From: an uncultured Ignavibacteriota bacterium
GTDB lineage: Bacteria > Bacteroidota > Ignavibacteria > UBA10030 > UBA8401
Assembly (NCBI GenBank): GCA_903884005.1
Contig: CAISDA010000040.1
Coordinates: 65,539 to 129,538, forward strand
DNA: 64,000 nt
Direction: 5' to 3'
This document shows positions 1 to 10,500 of this stretch, piece by piece (position 1 is the stretch's first letter; each line of letters opens with the position of its first letter). The position numbers were made by a program, and so were the translations under genes. Below the pieces are notes generated by a model, which made no database searches, was not told where the DNA came from, and saw only the letters and a program-made list of their open reading frames with translations.

Positions 1-1892
1 TTAAACGCTATCTCCCAAATGGCGTTTGCTATATCGATCCCCTGCACTTGCGTCCATGTCGCTCCGCCGTTCACCGTTTTGGACAATCCGCCGCGTAAGC
101 CGCCGACATAACCGATATTCTTATTGAAGAATTTCATCGAATACAAGATCGTGTCCGGAACCACGATATTGTGGGCAACGTACGTCCAGGTTTTTCCAAG
201 GTCGGCACTCTTCATCAGCAAGGTTGTGCCGACCACCCACGTATTAACGGAATCAATGATCTGCACCATGTAGAGGGAACTTCCCGACAATGTTTTCCCG
301 GCAGGCAATCCGCTGGCAATGCCATCCCCCCACGTCGTTCCGCCGTCCAGAGTGTATTTGATGCCGCCGCTGGATCCGACGACGATGCCGCGATTAGCAT
401 CATAGAAGGTGACATCATTCGGTTGTTTCTTCAAGACCGTGTCGCGTATCGTCGATGATGCTCCGGAATTGGTGAGCGTGATCAATTGATCTGCAGTTGC
501 CGTTCCCTTTGTCCGTACCACATACACCTTGTTGGCGGATACAGGAAATATCGCGCGCGCGGCTGAGTTGGTGCTTGAGTCGCCGGGAACGACAACGCTC
601 CATGTTACTCCCCCATCTGTCGTACGGGATATTTCTCCGTAGTTATGAGCGGCAAATCCGAGATTTTCGTCGATAAATTTCACCGCCTGGACGTTGTCGA
701 TCGCATTTCCCGGAATGCCGGGATTGAGATTTCCCATGCTTGTCCAATGCGCACCGCCGTCGGTTGTCTTGCGCATGCCGCCGTAATACGTGGTGAGATA
801 ACCGACAGTCGACGTGATGAACTGAGCGCTTTCAACTTGTTCCTGCGTATTGTTGGTGAGGCTCTTCCAGGTAGTTCCAAAATCGGTCGAGCGAATGATA
901 AGCCCGTTCAACGACGTCGCCCAGACAGTGTCTCCGGATCCCGTGACCGATCGAAGGATATGCCCCGAGACTACCGGCAGGGGCGTCCACGTCAATCCTC
1001 CGTCAGTGGTTTTCACGATAAGGCTCCCGCGAATGCCGCCAACAGCCAGCCCGTTGGTTTTGTCTTTGAAATACAGGTCGTATCCCGATCCGTAGGCGGC
1101 ACTTGCTCCGTTTGAAGTTTTATACGTATAGGTCGCTCCGCCGTCGGTTGAGTTGAACAACATCATCGGCTGAAAATTGAACCACGATCCCCATCCGCAG
1201 ATGTTGACGTGAAGGCTGTCTGTCATCCATACGCCATTGATAGTGCTGGAGGTGTATGCCACTGTGCCGACGGAGGGGTTTGCGGATTTTGTCCAGGTGG
1301 CTCCGCCATTCTTCGTGTAATACAACTGCGCATAATTATTCGCAACTGCGACGCCGCAATTCGGTCCGCTGAAATAAATGTCGGTGATGTACGCGCTTTG
1401 ATTGACGAGATTCAATTTGCTCGTCCATGTCTTCCCGCTGTCGATGGTCATAAAGATATCGCCCAACGCCGACTTGCCGCAGCCGACAAAGCCCGTCGAC
1501 GGCGAAGTAAAACATATGGCATACGGTGTTCGCACGGTGTCCGTGGAAGGGCTCACGGGTAAATTGACAGGCTGCCACGTCGCTCCCCCGTCCGAGGTCC
1601 GCAGGATCGAGCTTTTTGCCGAGATGCTCACATAGCCGACCTGATCGTTCACAAAACATGCCCGCTGCAGATTGTTCGTGACGCCGCTGTTTTGTGCGGT
1701 CCACGAAACACCCCCATCCGTCGACTTCATGATCATGCCTGAATTGCCGACGATCCACCCCTTGGAGGATGAAATGAATTGGATGTCCGCGATGGAATAC
1801 GGAATATTCGGCGTGATAACGGTCCGGAGACCGTTCATCTGCGCCGAAAGCAACGACGACACCATGACTGTGATGAAGAATATTTTTTTCAT
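1..1892 (-). CDS. Exported YCF48/BNR-repeat-like protein, C-terminus outside the window
   Basis: The reverse strand is open from an ATG at 1892 to the window edge (630 codons, no stop). A GAGGTGG ribosome site lies just upstream. The product begins MKKIFFITVMVSSLLSAQ, a clear signal peptide. It then carries many copies of a short motif of the type S/T-T-D-G-G-x-T-W, spaced about 40-60 residues apart (KSTDGGVSW, RTSDGGATW, KTTDGGLTW, YTLDGGTTW and others). This pattern is typical of YCF48/BNR beta-propeller blades in secreted proteins of this phylum. Such proteins often end in a T9SS sorting domain, but that end is not visible here. Function unknown; probably extracellular or surface exposed. 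Confidence 0.85.
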   Translation of the reverse strand, partial: MKKIFFITVMVSSLLSAQMNGLRTVITPNIPYSIADIQFISSSKGWIVGNSGMIMKSTDGGVSWTAQNSGVTNNLQRACFVNDQVGYVSISAKSSILRTSDGGATWQPVNLPVSPSTDTVRTPYAICFTSPSTGFVGCGKSALGDIFMTIDSGKTWTSKLNLVNQSAYITDIYFSGPNCGVAVANNYAQLYYTKNGGATWTKSANPSVGTVAYTSSTINGVWMTDSLHVNICGWGSWFNFQPMMLFNSTDGGATYTYKTSNGASAAYGSGYDLYFKDKTNGLAVGGIRGSLIVKTTDGGLTWTPLPVVSGHILRSVTGSGDTVWATSLNGLIIRSTDFGTTWKSLTNNTQEQVESAQFITSTVGYLTTYYGGMRKTTDGGAHWTSMGNLNPGIPGNAIDNVQAVKFIDENLGFAAHNYGEISRTTDGGVTWSVVVPGDSSTNSAARAIFPVSANKVYVVRTKGTATADQLITLTNSGASSTIRDTVLKKQPNDVTFYDANRGIVVGSSGGIKYTLDGGTTWGDGIASGLPAGKTLSGSSLYMVQIIDSVNTWVVGTTLLMKSADLGKTWTYVAHNIVVPDTILYSMKFFNKNIGYVGGLRGGLSKTVNGGATWTQVQGIDIANAIWEIAF

Positions 1893-1971
1893 GAACCACC
1901 TCGTATGTAGTATTTTTAAAAAAGTAACTCTTCAGCGCGCGCACAAATTGCTGTCATCCTGTATTTCATCT

Positions 1972-2096
1972 TGGCTGCGCCAAGAATCTTCATGCATATG
2001 ACATACGTACTCCCTCATTCTGAGCGCAAGCGAAGAATCTTGCATCGTGTGAGCGGCCGGCAAGATTCTTCGGCCGCTCGAGCTCCCTCAGAATGG
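1972..2096. repeat. Inverted copies of an ATTCTGAG...GAAGAATCTTGC intergenic repeat
   Basis: The 251-bp gap between the first two genes holds two facing copies of one element. One reads CATTCTGAGCGCAAGCGAAG followed by AATCTTGC (2017-2043). The other, on the opposite strand, starts CATTCTGAGGGAGCTCGAGC and ends CGAAGAATCTTGC (about 2060-2096). A further fragment, CCAAGAATCTTCATGC, lies at 1979-1994. The pair could fold into a long hairpin. Nothing else is seen in the gap. A related TGTCATTCTGAG fragment occurs near 63511. Confidence 0.6.
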
Positions 2097-2143
2097 AAGA
2101 GAGAGACGGGTGTGCCTTGAGCGGCCCGCTCACTAGCCTGCAG

Positions 2144-3652
2144 CTAAAATTGCGTTGATAGCCTGATTTCCACCGTGGAGCGGGAAGCGTTTGAAAACAC
2201 CGCCGATGACGAGACGCCGGCAACATGATAGATCCCGTCGAACGAACACATACCGAACAATCCGGTATTCATATTCACCGTCAGTCCGACCGATGAGGCG
2301 AACACCGCTGCAGTCTGGAAGGCAAAATCGTATCGTCCGACATAGGCATACAACAGCGACGGTGCTGCAACTGTCACACGCGTGTTCTGCGGAGCAACGA
2401 TGTCTGCAGCATACCACAGTTGGATAGCGGTGCCGTCGTTGAGTCCGATGCCGCCGCCCAGAATGCCTGTGTGCATCAGCGATGAAAGATCCGCCGAAAG
2501 AGCGCCGGCATAATCATCGATGGTCCGCTGGTGATACGTGAGTGTGTACCCGCCGAATACCTCGAATGATGAGACCGGAACCGTCACCAATCCGCCCGCC
2601 CGTGCCTGCATCAGGTGCTGTTCCAGCAATACGACTGAAAAATCGGGATGCTCCGTCCACTGGCGGTCCGTTTGCGCATCGGCGATGGCCGTGATCCGTA
2701 TCTTGTCAACGCTGCATGTCAATGCGCCGGATGCTTCAACGATTTCGCTTTGCCAATATCCCTGGCTGACGGGCGAAGACCCCCCGTCCGTGATTGTGGA
2801 TGAGCGGACACGCACGCCGGCGTACAGTGTTCCCGAGAAGTGGGCGGAAGACAACGCGGCATGCAGCCGGCCGCCGTACGAATCCATTTCGTTCAACCGG
2901 TTTTCCGTATTCTTCGTGAACCGCTGATACGAATCGATGCCCCGAAATTTGTAAATGATCGTTTGTGATTGCAGCGTCGTCTGATCGGCCGAAAAATCAT
3001 TTTCTTCCTTCCCGTTGCTCATCAGGAACGACGCGCCGAGCGTGAGCGACGCAGTGGCCATATAGGCGCCGCCCAGGGTAAAGCCGAAATCCCTGCTGAC
3101 GGCGATCGGTTTCGGAGAGACCCGCTTCACTGCGTTGCTTACAGCGTACTGTATCCGCGCTCCGACGAGTATATTGTCCAGCCAATTGCCGCTATAGGTG
3201 CCGTTCAATAAAATTCCGTGATATTCCGTCATGCCCGTCCCGCTGTCTGCGATGAGAAACGGATTGCCGGTATCATACGCTTTGGTGTCCATCCACATCC
3301 AATTGCCGCGGAACTCCTGAACCAGCCCGAACGATCCCCCCACAACATGGTTGGCGCCGATCTGCTTTTGGCCCTCCACGTAATATTGGTACGTCGTCGC
3401 ATTCGCGGGTTCGAACGGCGTGTGAAAATCTCCGGACGATGAGCGCTGAGTCACGTTGACCTTCAGCGGAATCACGCGCTCATGCTCGAAGAGCCAGGCG
3501 GGATTTTCTCCGACACTGAGCATATCGGCCGGATGCAGCGAGTCGCACTGCATCAGCGCCGGTTTCTCGGGAGTCGAAAACTCCTGGGCCGATGCAATGC
3601 CTGCTATGCATACACACCATACGATATATAGTACTATCTTATGGTAAGGCAT
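2144..3652 (-). CDS. Outer-membrane beta-barrel protein (DUF6850-like)
   Basis: About 502 residues from the preferred start MPYHKIVLYIVW, which begins a signal peptide ending near GIASAQ. The open frame extends 53 codons further upstream, but those lie inside the preceding gene and look like an antisense-style reading. GGGAAG sits 6 nt before the chosen ATG. The mature part is rich in Gly, Thr, Ser and aromatic residues with alternating polarity, and ends in STVEIRLSTQF, a terminal beta strand with final Phe as in outer-membrane barrels. It overlaps the upstream DUF4876-type gene by 14 bp and follows a TonB receptor. From memory, this trio matches operons of DUF6850-family barrels. The transported or bound ligand is unknown. 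Confidence 0.7.
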   Translation of the reverse strand: MPYHKIVLYIVWCVCIAGIASAQEFSTPEKPALMQCDSLHPADMLSVGENPAWLFEHERVIPLKVNVTQRSSSGDFHTPFEPANATTYQYYVEGQKQIGANHVVGGSFGLVQEFRGNWMWMDTKAYDTGNPFLIADSGTGMTEYHGILLNGTYSGNWLDNILVGARIQYAVSNAVKRVSPKPIAVSRDFGFTLGGAYMATASLTLGASFLMSNGKEENDFSADQTTLQSQTIIYKFRGIDSYQRFTKNTENRLNEMDSYGGRLHAALSSAHFSGTLYAGVRVRSSTITDGGSSPVSQGYWQSEIVEASGALTCSVDKIRITAIADAQTDRQWTEHPDFSVVLLEQHLMQARAGGLVTVPVSSFEVFGGYTLTYHQRTIDDYAGALSADLSSLMHTGILGGGIGLNDGTAIQLWYAADIVAPQNTRVTVAAPSLLYAYVGRYDFAFQTAAVFASSVGLTVNMNTGLFGMCSFDGIYHVAGVSSSAVFSNASRSTVEIRLSTQF

Positions 3653-4787
3653 GATGTCTTCCCGGTGTTGGCGGTGTGATTTTTTCAAAGTCAATTGAAC
3701 TGTTGTTGTTGTCTTCCAGCGTCCATCCGATGCCGATCCCGGTGCGGCGTAATTTCCGTTCCATGGAGTACCCGCTGTAGAATAAAATTCCTCCGGTAAG
3801 GCCGGCGTCAATTTTCGGATCCAGAATTTTTAAATCTAATCGTGTCGGGTCGGTATTAAATTCCACACCGTCGATGACGTATTCTTTGGGTACCGTCAAA
3901 TACTCTCCCACATATTTCAATGCGTTGACATTCGGCACACGGCACAGAACGAGCGCATCTTTTTCCCCTCCGATGAGCCAATCAACACCGGAGGTCTGAT
4001 AGATTTCGATCATGTTCGGTACTGCCGTATTGTCAACATCAGGCTGTGTCGCACGGTAATATTCGAAATCCGCATGGCTCTCGTCCACGCTGCCCGGCGC
4101 ATTGATGCGGTGATCGATCGCATCTTCGGCGACCAACACGAATTGTCCCGGTCGAATCGGATATTCCGTTCCGCTTCCGGGAAATTTCCACACTTCGGTC
4201 GAATAGATCAGCGGATCCAACAGAAATCCCTTGTAGACGCGAGCCACCACGATTCCATCGAGATATTGCACGCTCTCGCTGATATTGCACACTTCCATGT
4301 ACTTGTCGTGAAAATATAGGCCCGAGCCGACAGGCCCGCACGCGTAGATCTCGCTGAAGACGATGTCGCTCAAGGGTGACAGTTCGACGTTCACGATCAT
4401 CGGCGGCGCCTGCACATCGGCGCGTGTCTGGAGGGCAGAGAGACTGCCGAATAATTTCCGCTGTATCGTCGATCCGTTGACGATCGTCATTTCCTGTGCG
4501 CTCACGGTTCGTGTGACGATGACGCTGTAGCGGTCCGACAGCAGCCCCTCAAAATGCACGGTGCCGTTCGCGTCGCTGACGGCGGTGACCTCTCTTCCGT
4601 ACGCGATCGAGTGCATTGTGACAACAGCATTCCGCACGAGTGAATCGCCCTGCAAGGCCGTTGTGATCCCCGACCTGTCGATAATGGTGAAGGTCATTCG
4701 CGCGGTCCCTTCAAGTGCAGAAGGCATCTCTTTGCAGCCCGAGATGCAGAGCACCGCCGCAGCGATCAATGACAATACTGTCTTCAT
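3639..4787 (-). CDS. DUF4876-like surface lipoprotein
   Basis: 382 residues. The N-terminus MKTVLSLIAAAVLCISGC is a lipoprotein signal with the lipid-modified Cys at position 18. Residues about 28-130 look like an Ig/carboxypeptidase-regulatory-type beta domain (AVVTMHSIAYGREVTAVSDA). The rest carries motifs I associate with DUF4876: IVFSEIYACG, YFHDKYMEVCNISE, YLDGIVV, and a terminal region with PPTPGRHHALP. The start overlaps the stop of the TonB receptor (ATGA, 4784-4787), so translation is probably coupled. Likely anchored in the outer membrane and acting with the receptor. Ligand not known. Confidence 0.75.
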   Translation of the reverse strand: MKTVLSLIAAAVLCISGCKEMPSALEGTARMTFTIIDRSGITTALQGDSLVRNAVVTMHSIAYGREVTAVSDANGTVHFEGLLSDRYSVIVTRTVSAQEMTIVNGSTIQRKLFGSLSALQTRADVQAPPMIVNVELSPLSDIVFSEIYACGPVGSGLYFHDKYMEVCNISESVQYLDGIVVARVYKGFLLDPLIYSTEVWKFPGSGTEYPIRPGQFVLVAEDAIDHRINAPGSVDESHADFEYYRATQPDVDNTAVPNMIEIYQTSGVDWLIGGEKDALVLCRVPNVNALKYVGEYLTVPKEYVIDGVEFNTDPTRLDLKILDPKIDAGLTGGILFYSGYSMERKLRRTGIGIGWTLEDNNNSSIDFEKITPPTPGRHHALP

Positions 4788-7573
4788 TGTTTGTCCGCAA
4801 ATAATTGTGAGATCACTGTGCTGAACTCAAGGCCGAAATACAGCGGCGGATTTCGGCGTTCGTAACTCAGCGTGTTTGGATCGGTTCTCTTTAACTGGTA
4901 TAACGGACGGGAATCCCAAATATTATTGACGAAGAACGACGCTTCGGTTCCTTTCCATAATTCCTTGCTGATGCGGAAATTGATCAGCCACCTGTTCGGC
5001 CGGTCTTCGGCAAGCAGCTCGTACGCTTTCGGTGTGCGGCGCAAATTGCTATAGAGAGGATTTGCACGATCCGATTCTGTGAACACGACGGTGTTCCCCT
5101 GCCTCGAATAATACCCGATCGCCAGAGAATCGTCCTTGCCCCTGTACCCGTCTATTTCCACCGGCTGCTGTTCGATGTTGAGCGTGAACCACATGTGCAG
5201 TTGTTCGAGCAGAACATCGAACCGATATTTTAAGAGCAGATCCTTCGAGTATCGCTCGACCGTGTGGTACATCGGAAAGACGGTCAAGCCGAGCAGCGCA
5301 TCGGTCCGCTGCGCGCCATAATCGACTCCGTTTCTGATGCCGGAATTGAAATACGTATAGGATCCGTCCACCTCAATGATGGTCTTGATATACGGTAATC
5401 GGCGGGTGCGAAATGAGAATTCCATTCCTTCCGACGTCGAATAGTATGAATTTGTCGTCAGATATATTTTATCCATCAGCGTATCTTTGATGGCGAACAA
5501 TTGTTGGTCAGGCCACTGTGCCCAGGATTTTTTAAGGACGGTAATCGGCTGCGTGACCGTCCAAAATCCGTTCTTCGTCTCATTGATAAAGCCGGTCATG
5601 GAAATGCCGACGTCGCCGAGGCGCTGGTCGATGCTCGCTTCATATTTGTATTGGGTGAATCCGCGCAGATTTTTATTCACCTGATCGAAGACGTACGTGG
5701 AAACGATCCCGAAATTCTTCGTGGGATCGGCTGGGTTCACCGATACCGTATCGGTGACGTCGTAATATTTTAGATTGGGGTAAATGGAGGCCAGCGGTGG
5801 TGACTTGGACGTCTGACCGTACCCGATCCTGATCTGCATATCGTCCGTTGCCGAAAAGCTCAGATTCACGCGCGGATCAAGAAACGAGCCCTGGCCTGTT
5901 GTCACAACATCGCCCCCGCCGAATAATCCGGAGAGACGCAGTTTTTCGGGATTGAACATTTGAAAACGGGCGCCGAGCTGCAGGGTGAAAGGAACGACAA
6001 AGCGCCCGCTCACCTTATCTTCGGCATAGAGGCTGATGTTCGTCATTCCCGGAAGGTCGCTGTAACTTCGCGGCCTGTCGCCGCTGTTGGCCGACGAGGG
6101 CGGAGGATACAGTGGGTCGTAAATCCTGCCCGGTCCCCTGTTGGCATCGTACTGTGCGGCCGCGCCCACGGTCACAACGTGAATGATGTCGCCGGTGAAG
6201 AATTTTTTTTCAGCGTCAATGGTTGAATACAGGTTCCAGACATCGCCACGGACGTGGTACTGGGAAAGATAGGATCCGAATACAATTCGTCCCTCCTGCA
6301 CTCCGTTGACGCGCAGATCGGAAAGGATCAAATTGTCGCGGGAAACAATTTCCTGCCGATACGAATTTTGATAGGTGTACCCCAGCGAGGCGATGCCGTG
6401 AACGGTCAGCGTATTGTCGGGCCGGTATGCAAGGTCGACGGCATATTTGCCCGAAATATCCCTGTCGTAATATGCAACGCGCGCGGCGTAGGAGGGGTCT
6501 TCTTTCGATTCATCGAAGGCGCGGTTAACATTCACGATGTTGCGCAGCGACAGCACTTTATCGAAAAACGAATTGACCGTTGACAACTGCAGTGCCAGGC
6601 GGGTATACCCGTCGCCCGGCTTGCGAACATCGCGATCCGATGATGCAACGTTCACATTGTAGCCGATGCTTGTTGCGTATGCGTTGAAGCCGCCGGAATA
6701 ATTTCCCTCGAACGTATTCGGATTGTACTTCACTTTCAGGCGCTGGGGAGTGTTTCCTGTTTTCGTGGTGACTTTGATGATCCCCGATGTCATATCGCCG
6801 AACTTAGCCGAAGGAATCCCCCGTATGACTTCCACGTTGTCGATATTCTCCGAAGGAATGCTGCGGAGGTCGACACCGCGATTGGTCGTCGACGCGCTGC
6901 CGGCATCGATCTGCATATTGGCGTTGTTCGAAGTCGGGACGTTGTCCACAATGATCTGCGTCCCGAACGATCCGACATATTGCGACGATACATCCTTGTC
7001 TGTTCCGCGGATATTCGCCTGCTGAATGCTGCCAAGGTCGGGATTTGTCGCCTTCACGCCGGGGATGAGCTGCAGCACTTCGCCGAGACTCGATGCCTGC
7101 AGATGTTCTATCTGACCGGAGCGGATAACATTTTTTGTTTCAGTATCCTTCGGGAGCACATCCTGATCGGCCACCACTTCTATGCCGCCGATCATATAGA
7201 TTGCGCTTTGCAGTATCACATTGACCAGGACCGTTTTGCCTGCACCCACGGTTGCCTGCCTGGACGCGGTCTTGTAGCCGATGAACGAAACCTCGATGCG
7301 GTAGGTTCCGGGTGTAATGTTTTTAATGGCGAATTCACCGTTGAGATCGGATGCGGAGCCTTTGCGGGTCTCCACGATCAGCACCGATGCGCCGATCAGG
7401 GGCTCGCCGGTCGCATTTCGTACGACACCGGCAAGCGCTCCCCCTTCCGTTCGGTTGTCCAAAGAGGCGGCCGGCGTCTCCATCCGGGATTGTGCACATA
7501 CCGATGGTGCAATCATCAGTGTGCAGCACGCGATCAACAGGGTGATACAAAAATACCGGCAGCGATAGAGCAT
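4784..7573 (-). CDS. TonB-dependent receptor with N-terminal carboxypeptidase-regulatory-like domain
   Basis: 929 residues. A signal peptide ends near PSVCAQ (residue about 28). A CarboxypepD_reg-like domain follows at about 44-122 (GVVRNATGEPLIGASVLI, NITPGTYRIEVSFIGYKT). The plug domain is at about 140-270 (GEVLQLIPGV, NIRGTDKD, IDNVEVIRGIPSAKFGDMTS). The rest is a 22-strand-type barrel ending near FGLEFSTVISQLFADK. It starts 13 bp after the GH13 gene and overlaps the DUF4876 gene by 4 bp, giving a four-gene operon. No SusD partner is present, so this is not a classic SusCD pair. It imports an unknown ligand across the outer membrane using TonB energy. Confidence 0.92.
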   Translation of the reverse strand: MLYRCRYFCITLLIACCTLMIAPSVCAQSRMETPAASLDNRTEGGALAGVVRNATGEPLIGASVLIVETRKGSASDLNGEFAIKNITPGTYRIEVSFIGYKTASRQATVGAGKTVLVNVILQSAIYMIGGIEVVADQDVLPKDTETKNVIRSGQIEHLQASSLGEVLQLIPGVKATNPDLGSIQQANIRGTDKDVSSQYVGSFGTQIIVDNVPTSNNANMQIDAGSASTTNRGVDLRSIPSENIDNVEVIRGIPSAKFGDMTSGIIKVTTKTGNTPQRLKVKYNPNTFEGNYSGGFNAYATSIGYNVNVASSDRDVRKPGDGYTRLALQLSTVNSFFDKVLSLRNIVNVNRAFDESKEDPSYAARVAYYDRDISGKYAVDLAYRPDNTLTVHGIASLGYTYQNSYRQEIVSRDNLILSDLRVNGVQEGRIVFGSYLSQYHVRGDVWNLYSTIDAEKKFFTGDIIHVVTVGAAAQYDANRGPGRIYDPLYPPPSSANSGDRPRSYSDLPGMTNISLYAEDKVSGRFVVPFTLQLGARFQMFNPEKLRLSGLFGGGDVVTTGQGSFLDPRVNLSFSATDDMQIRIGYGQTSKSPPLASIYPNLKYYDVTDTVSVNPADPTKNFGIVSTYVFDQVNKNLRGFTQYKYEASIDQRLGDVGISMTGFINETKNGFWTVTQPITVLKKSWAQWPDQQLFAIKDTLMDKIYLTTNSYYSTSEGMEFSFRTRRLPYIKTIIEVDGSYTYFNSGIRNGVDYGAQRTDALLGLTVFPMYHTVERYSKDLLLKYRFDVLLEQLHMWFTLNIEQQPVEIDGYRGKDDSLAIGYYSRQGNTVVFTESDRANPLYSNLRRTPKAYELLAEDRPNRWLINFRISKELWKGTEASFFVNNIWDSRPLYQLKRTDPNTLSYERRNPPLYFGLEFSTVISQLFADKQ

Positions 7574-7586
7574 CGCCGACGTAATA

Positions 7587-10500
7587 CTATAAAATAGTGG
7601 CGTCTGAATACTCCTTTAATTTTTCCACGTGGTATTCAGCCTTTGCCGCCAGTTCCTTTGCAGCCAGAATTTGCGTGAAGCACGTGTCCATCACCGTTGC
7701 AGTCAGCGTTTCACTGCGCATGAGGCGTATCATGGTCATGGAGAACATCCAGTCCAGGAATGCCTCGAACCGTTCCTTGTTGAAATACCATTTGTCCGCG
7801 TATTGATGGACAAGCAGGAAATCTGCCAGCGCATAATCCTCGAACATTTCCTGCACGGTAAGAATAGACGCAGTTTTTTCGTGCCAGAAGCGCGAAACGA
7901 AACGCGACAGTATTTTTACCATCAGCACATCATACTCTGCCTCTTCCCTTTTCTTCGTCTTTTTTTCCAGAACCTGCGTGAACACACGCTCCGCATCGAA
8001 TATGACCCATGGCGATTCAAGACGGGCCGGTTCTTTTTGCATTGCAGCGATCTTGGTCCATTCATCGATAAGCAGCACGCACAGAGAGACGGTAACGGCC
8101 GTCGCGACGGTGTCCTTCTCGCCGAAGACGAACGATCGTTTCATGGGATGCGCCACTGCGGACGTTGTTCCCTTGCTCTTTTTGGCGACGAGATCCGCAA
8201 CCGAGCGCAGTGAATGGCGGAATTCCGCAACCCGGGCCCTGCTGTCGGCTGCGTCGAACGGCACGGCGACAAAGAGTGCCGCTTCCGTCAGGGCCGCCGC
8301 ATAGGCGTCGTCGCTGATGCGTTCCAGTCCGATCCGCTCTTCCGGAGTTCCTTCCCTGCCGAGCGAGCTCTTGCGCAGTGCGCCGATGACATCCTTGGAA
8401 ATGAGCGCGCCGACTGCATTCATCAGCGGCAGCAATTTCATCTCGCGCAATGCCGACTGCATGTTCGATGTTCCCCGGCCGTTGAGATACCCGGCGAGTC
8501 GTCCGTACTCGCCGGTCGCATCCTGGACTTCCACAAAATCCAAAAAGATGCAGTACTCAAACGCGTGCAGCGCAACAAAGATCCCCTCGTTATGAAGTTG
8601 TTGACCCGATCGAATAAACTCAAGGTTCGACTTGTAATCCCTGAACACGTAATACGTTCGGTCTGCGCCATTAAAGGTCAATGCATCGCCTATCGATCGA
8701 ACATTCGTCCGCCCTGCGGTCTCGCTTCCTTCGTTCTTGGGCAGCGACATGTTGATCCAGCCGGAGGTTTCCTCGTACTTGTTATGGTAGAAGATCACGG
8801 CCCGTTCCGAGCCCGCCATGTTCGAATAGGCGAACACATTTTCGTTCACGAATCCGCGCGTGTCGTGAAAATCGTACAATTGGAAATGATGAACCTGGCT
8901 GAAGAGATGGCGTTTCCTGAGGATCGGGAATATTTCGTGTTCATGGCGCCGGACGAGATACTCATCCGGATACTCGTCGTAATACGCACGCTGATATTCC
9001 ATGCCGTATTTTTCCGTGAACCCTTCGATCTGTCCGTGCGCGAACATGGGCAGGCCGGGCAGCGTCGCCATCATGAGCGCCACACCGAAGTATTTATCGT
9101 CCTTCCCAAATTGAGCGATCGCCGTTTCTTCGTCCGGATTGCTCATGAAGTTCACATAACGCTTCAGGATCTCCGGATTGAACTCGAGCGTGTTTTTAAT
9201 GAGCATTCTGTACTTCGAATTTTCTTCCTTCATGAGCATATGCATGAACGCGCTGTTATACACCCGATGCATGCCCAGCGTGCGCACGAAATACCCCTCC
9301 ATGAGCCAGAACGCTTCCGCCAAGAGCAGCGTATGAGGCATTTCGGAGTTAATGCGGTCCACGACCTCGCGCCAGAATTCATTCGGGAACATTGCGTGGA
9401 ACTGCTCGTTGGCGATAGCATAATCCGACCGTGAAGGGATGCCGCCTCCCGTGCCCGGCATGGGATACCACAGGCGCTGAAAATGTTTCTTCGCCAGCGT
9501 CATTGCGGCGTCGAACCGGATGATCGAGAACTTACGGGCGACGTGGAAAATTTCCTGTATCACGGCCTCGCGCACATCCTGGCGAAGCAGATTCAACTGG
9601 GCGGTATCATTCCACGGCATGTTCGTGCCGTCGTTCCCGTGATACATGTACTGCACGGAGCCGTCCCGCTTGTCGCGCCGTTGAAACACCACTGCGGCAT
9701 CGGTCCGGTTCCAATATCCGTCTTCAATGCGGACCTCGATATCCGGATGCTCCGAGAGATCGGCGCCGGTGAACCGGTAATTCGGATACGGACTGTGCGG
9801 CAGCTGTATGAAATATTCCGGATGCTCCACGACCCATTTCGAATACAGGCCCATATGGTTGGGCACCATGTCTCCTGCAAGACGGATGCCACGATGCCAT
9901 GCGCGGGCATTCAAATTTTGGAACGCCGCTTCCCCGCCCAATGCTTCGGCGATCTCATAGTTATACAGGGAATAGGCGGACGGAACCGCTTCGGGATTCC
10001 CGGTGTACTGTTTGATCTTTTGCGAGGCATGGCTGCGTTCCCACACGCCGATGAGCCACAGCCCTGTATAATTCCATCGCGCGATCTGGTCCAGTTCCTC
10101 GTCCGGGATCTGATCCAAGCGTGCGATCGTCCGTCCGTATTTTTTAGACAGCTGCGAAAGCCAGACGTATGTGTTCTTTGCCAGGATCACAACATTCGGC
10201 ATCCATTCGATGTCCGATGTGAACCGTTCGTATTCGACCTGCGTATACTCTCCGCGCTGCATCCGTTGTTTGAGTTCGTCGTAGTCGGGCACGAACGTGT
10301 CGATGCCGGGTTTTCCGCCGCGATGCGTCTGATTCCAGAGGTATTTGCCCTCCTCCTCGATCATCGAAAAACTGCCGGAGATCTTTTCGAGCAGCTGTGC
10401 CAGGTGCATTCCCCACTTAGTCTTGTAAAACGCCAGCTGGCTTTCAATATTGTCGGGATGTGCGACGATCGGCGCCCGCAGGAGATCGAAAATTGCGTGA

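Noticed and set aside
1336-1944. 202-codon minus-strand frame
   Set aside because: It is another frame of the exported repeat protein gene; the true frame starts at 1892 and stays open to the window edge.
4784-7573. SusC of a SusCD pair
   Set aside because: No SusD-type lipoprotein follows; the neighbour is DUF4876-like.
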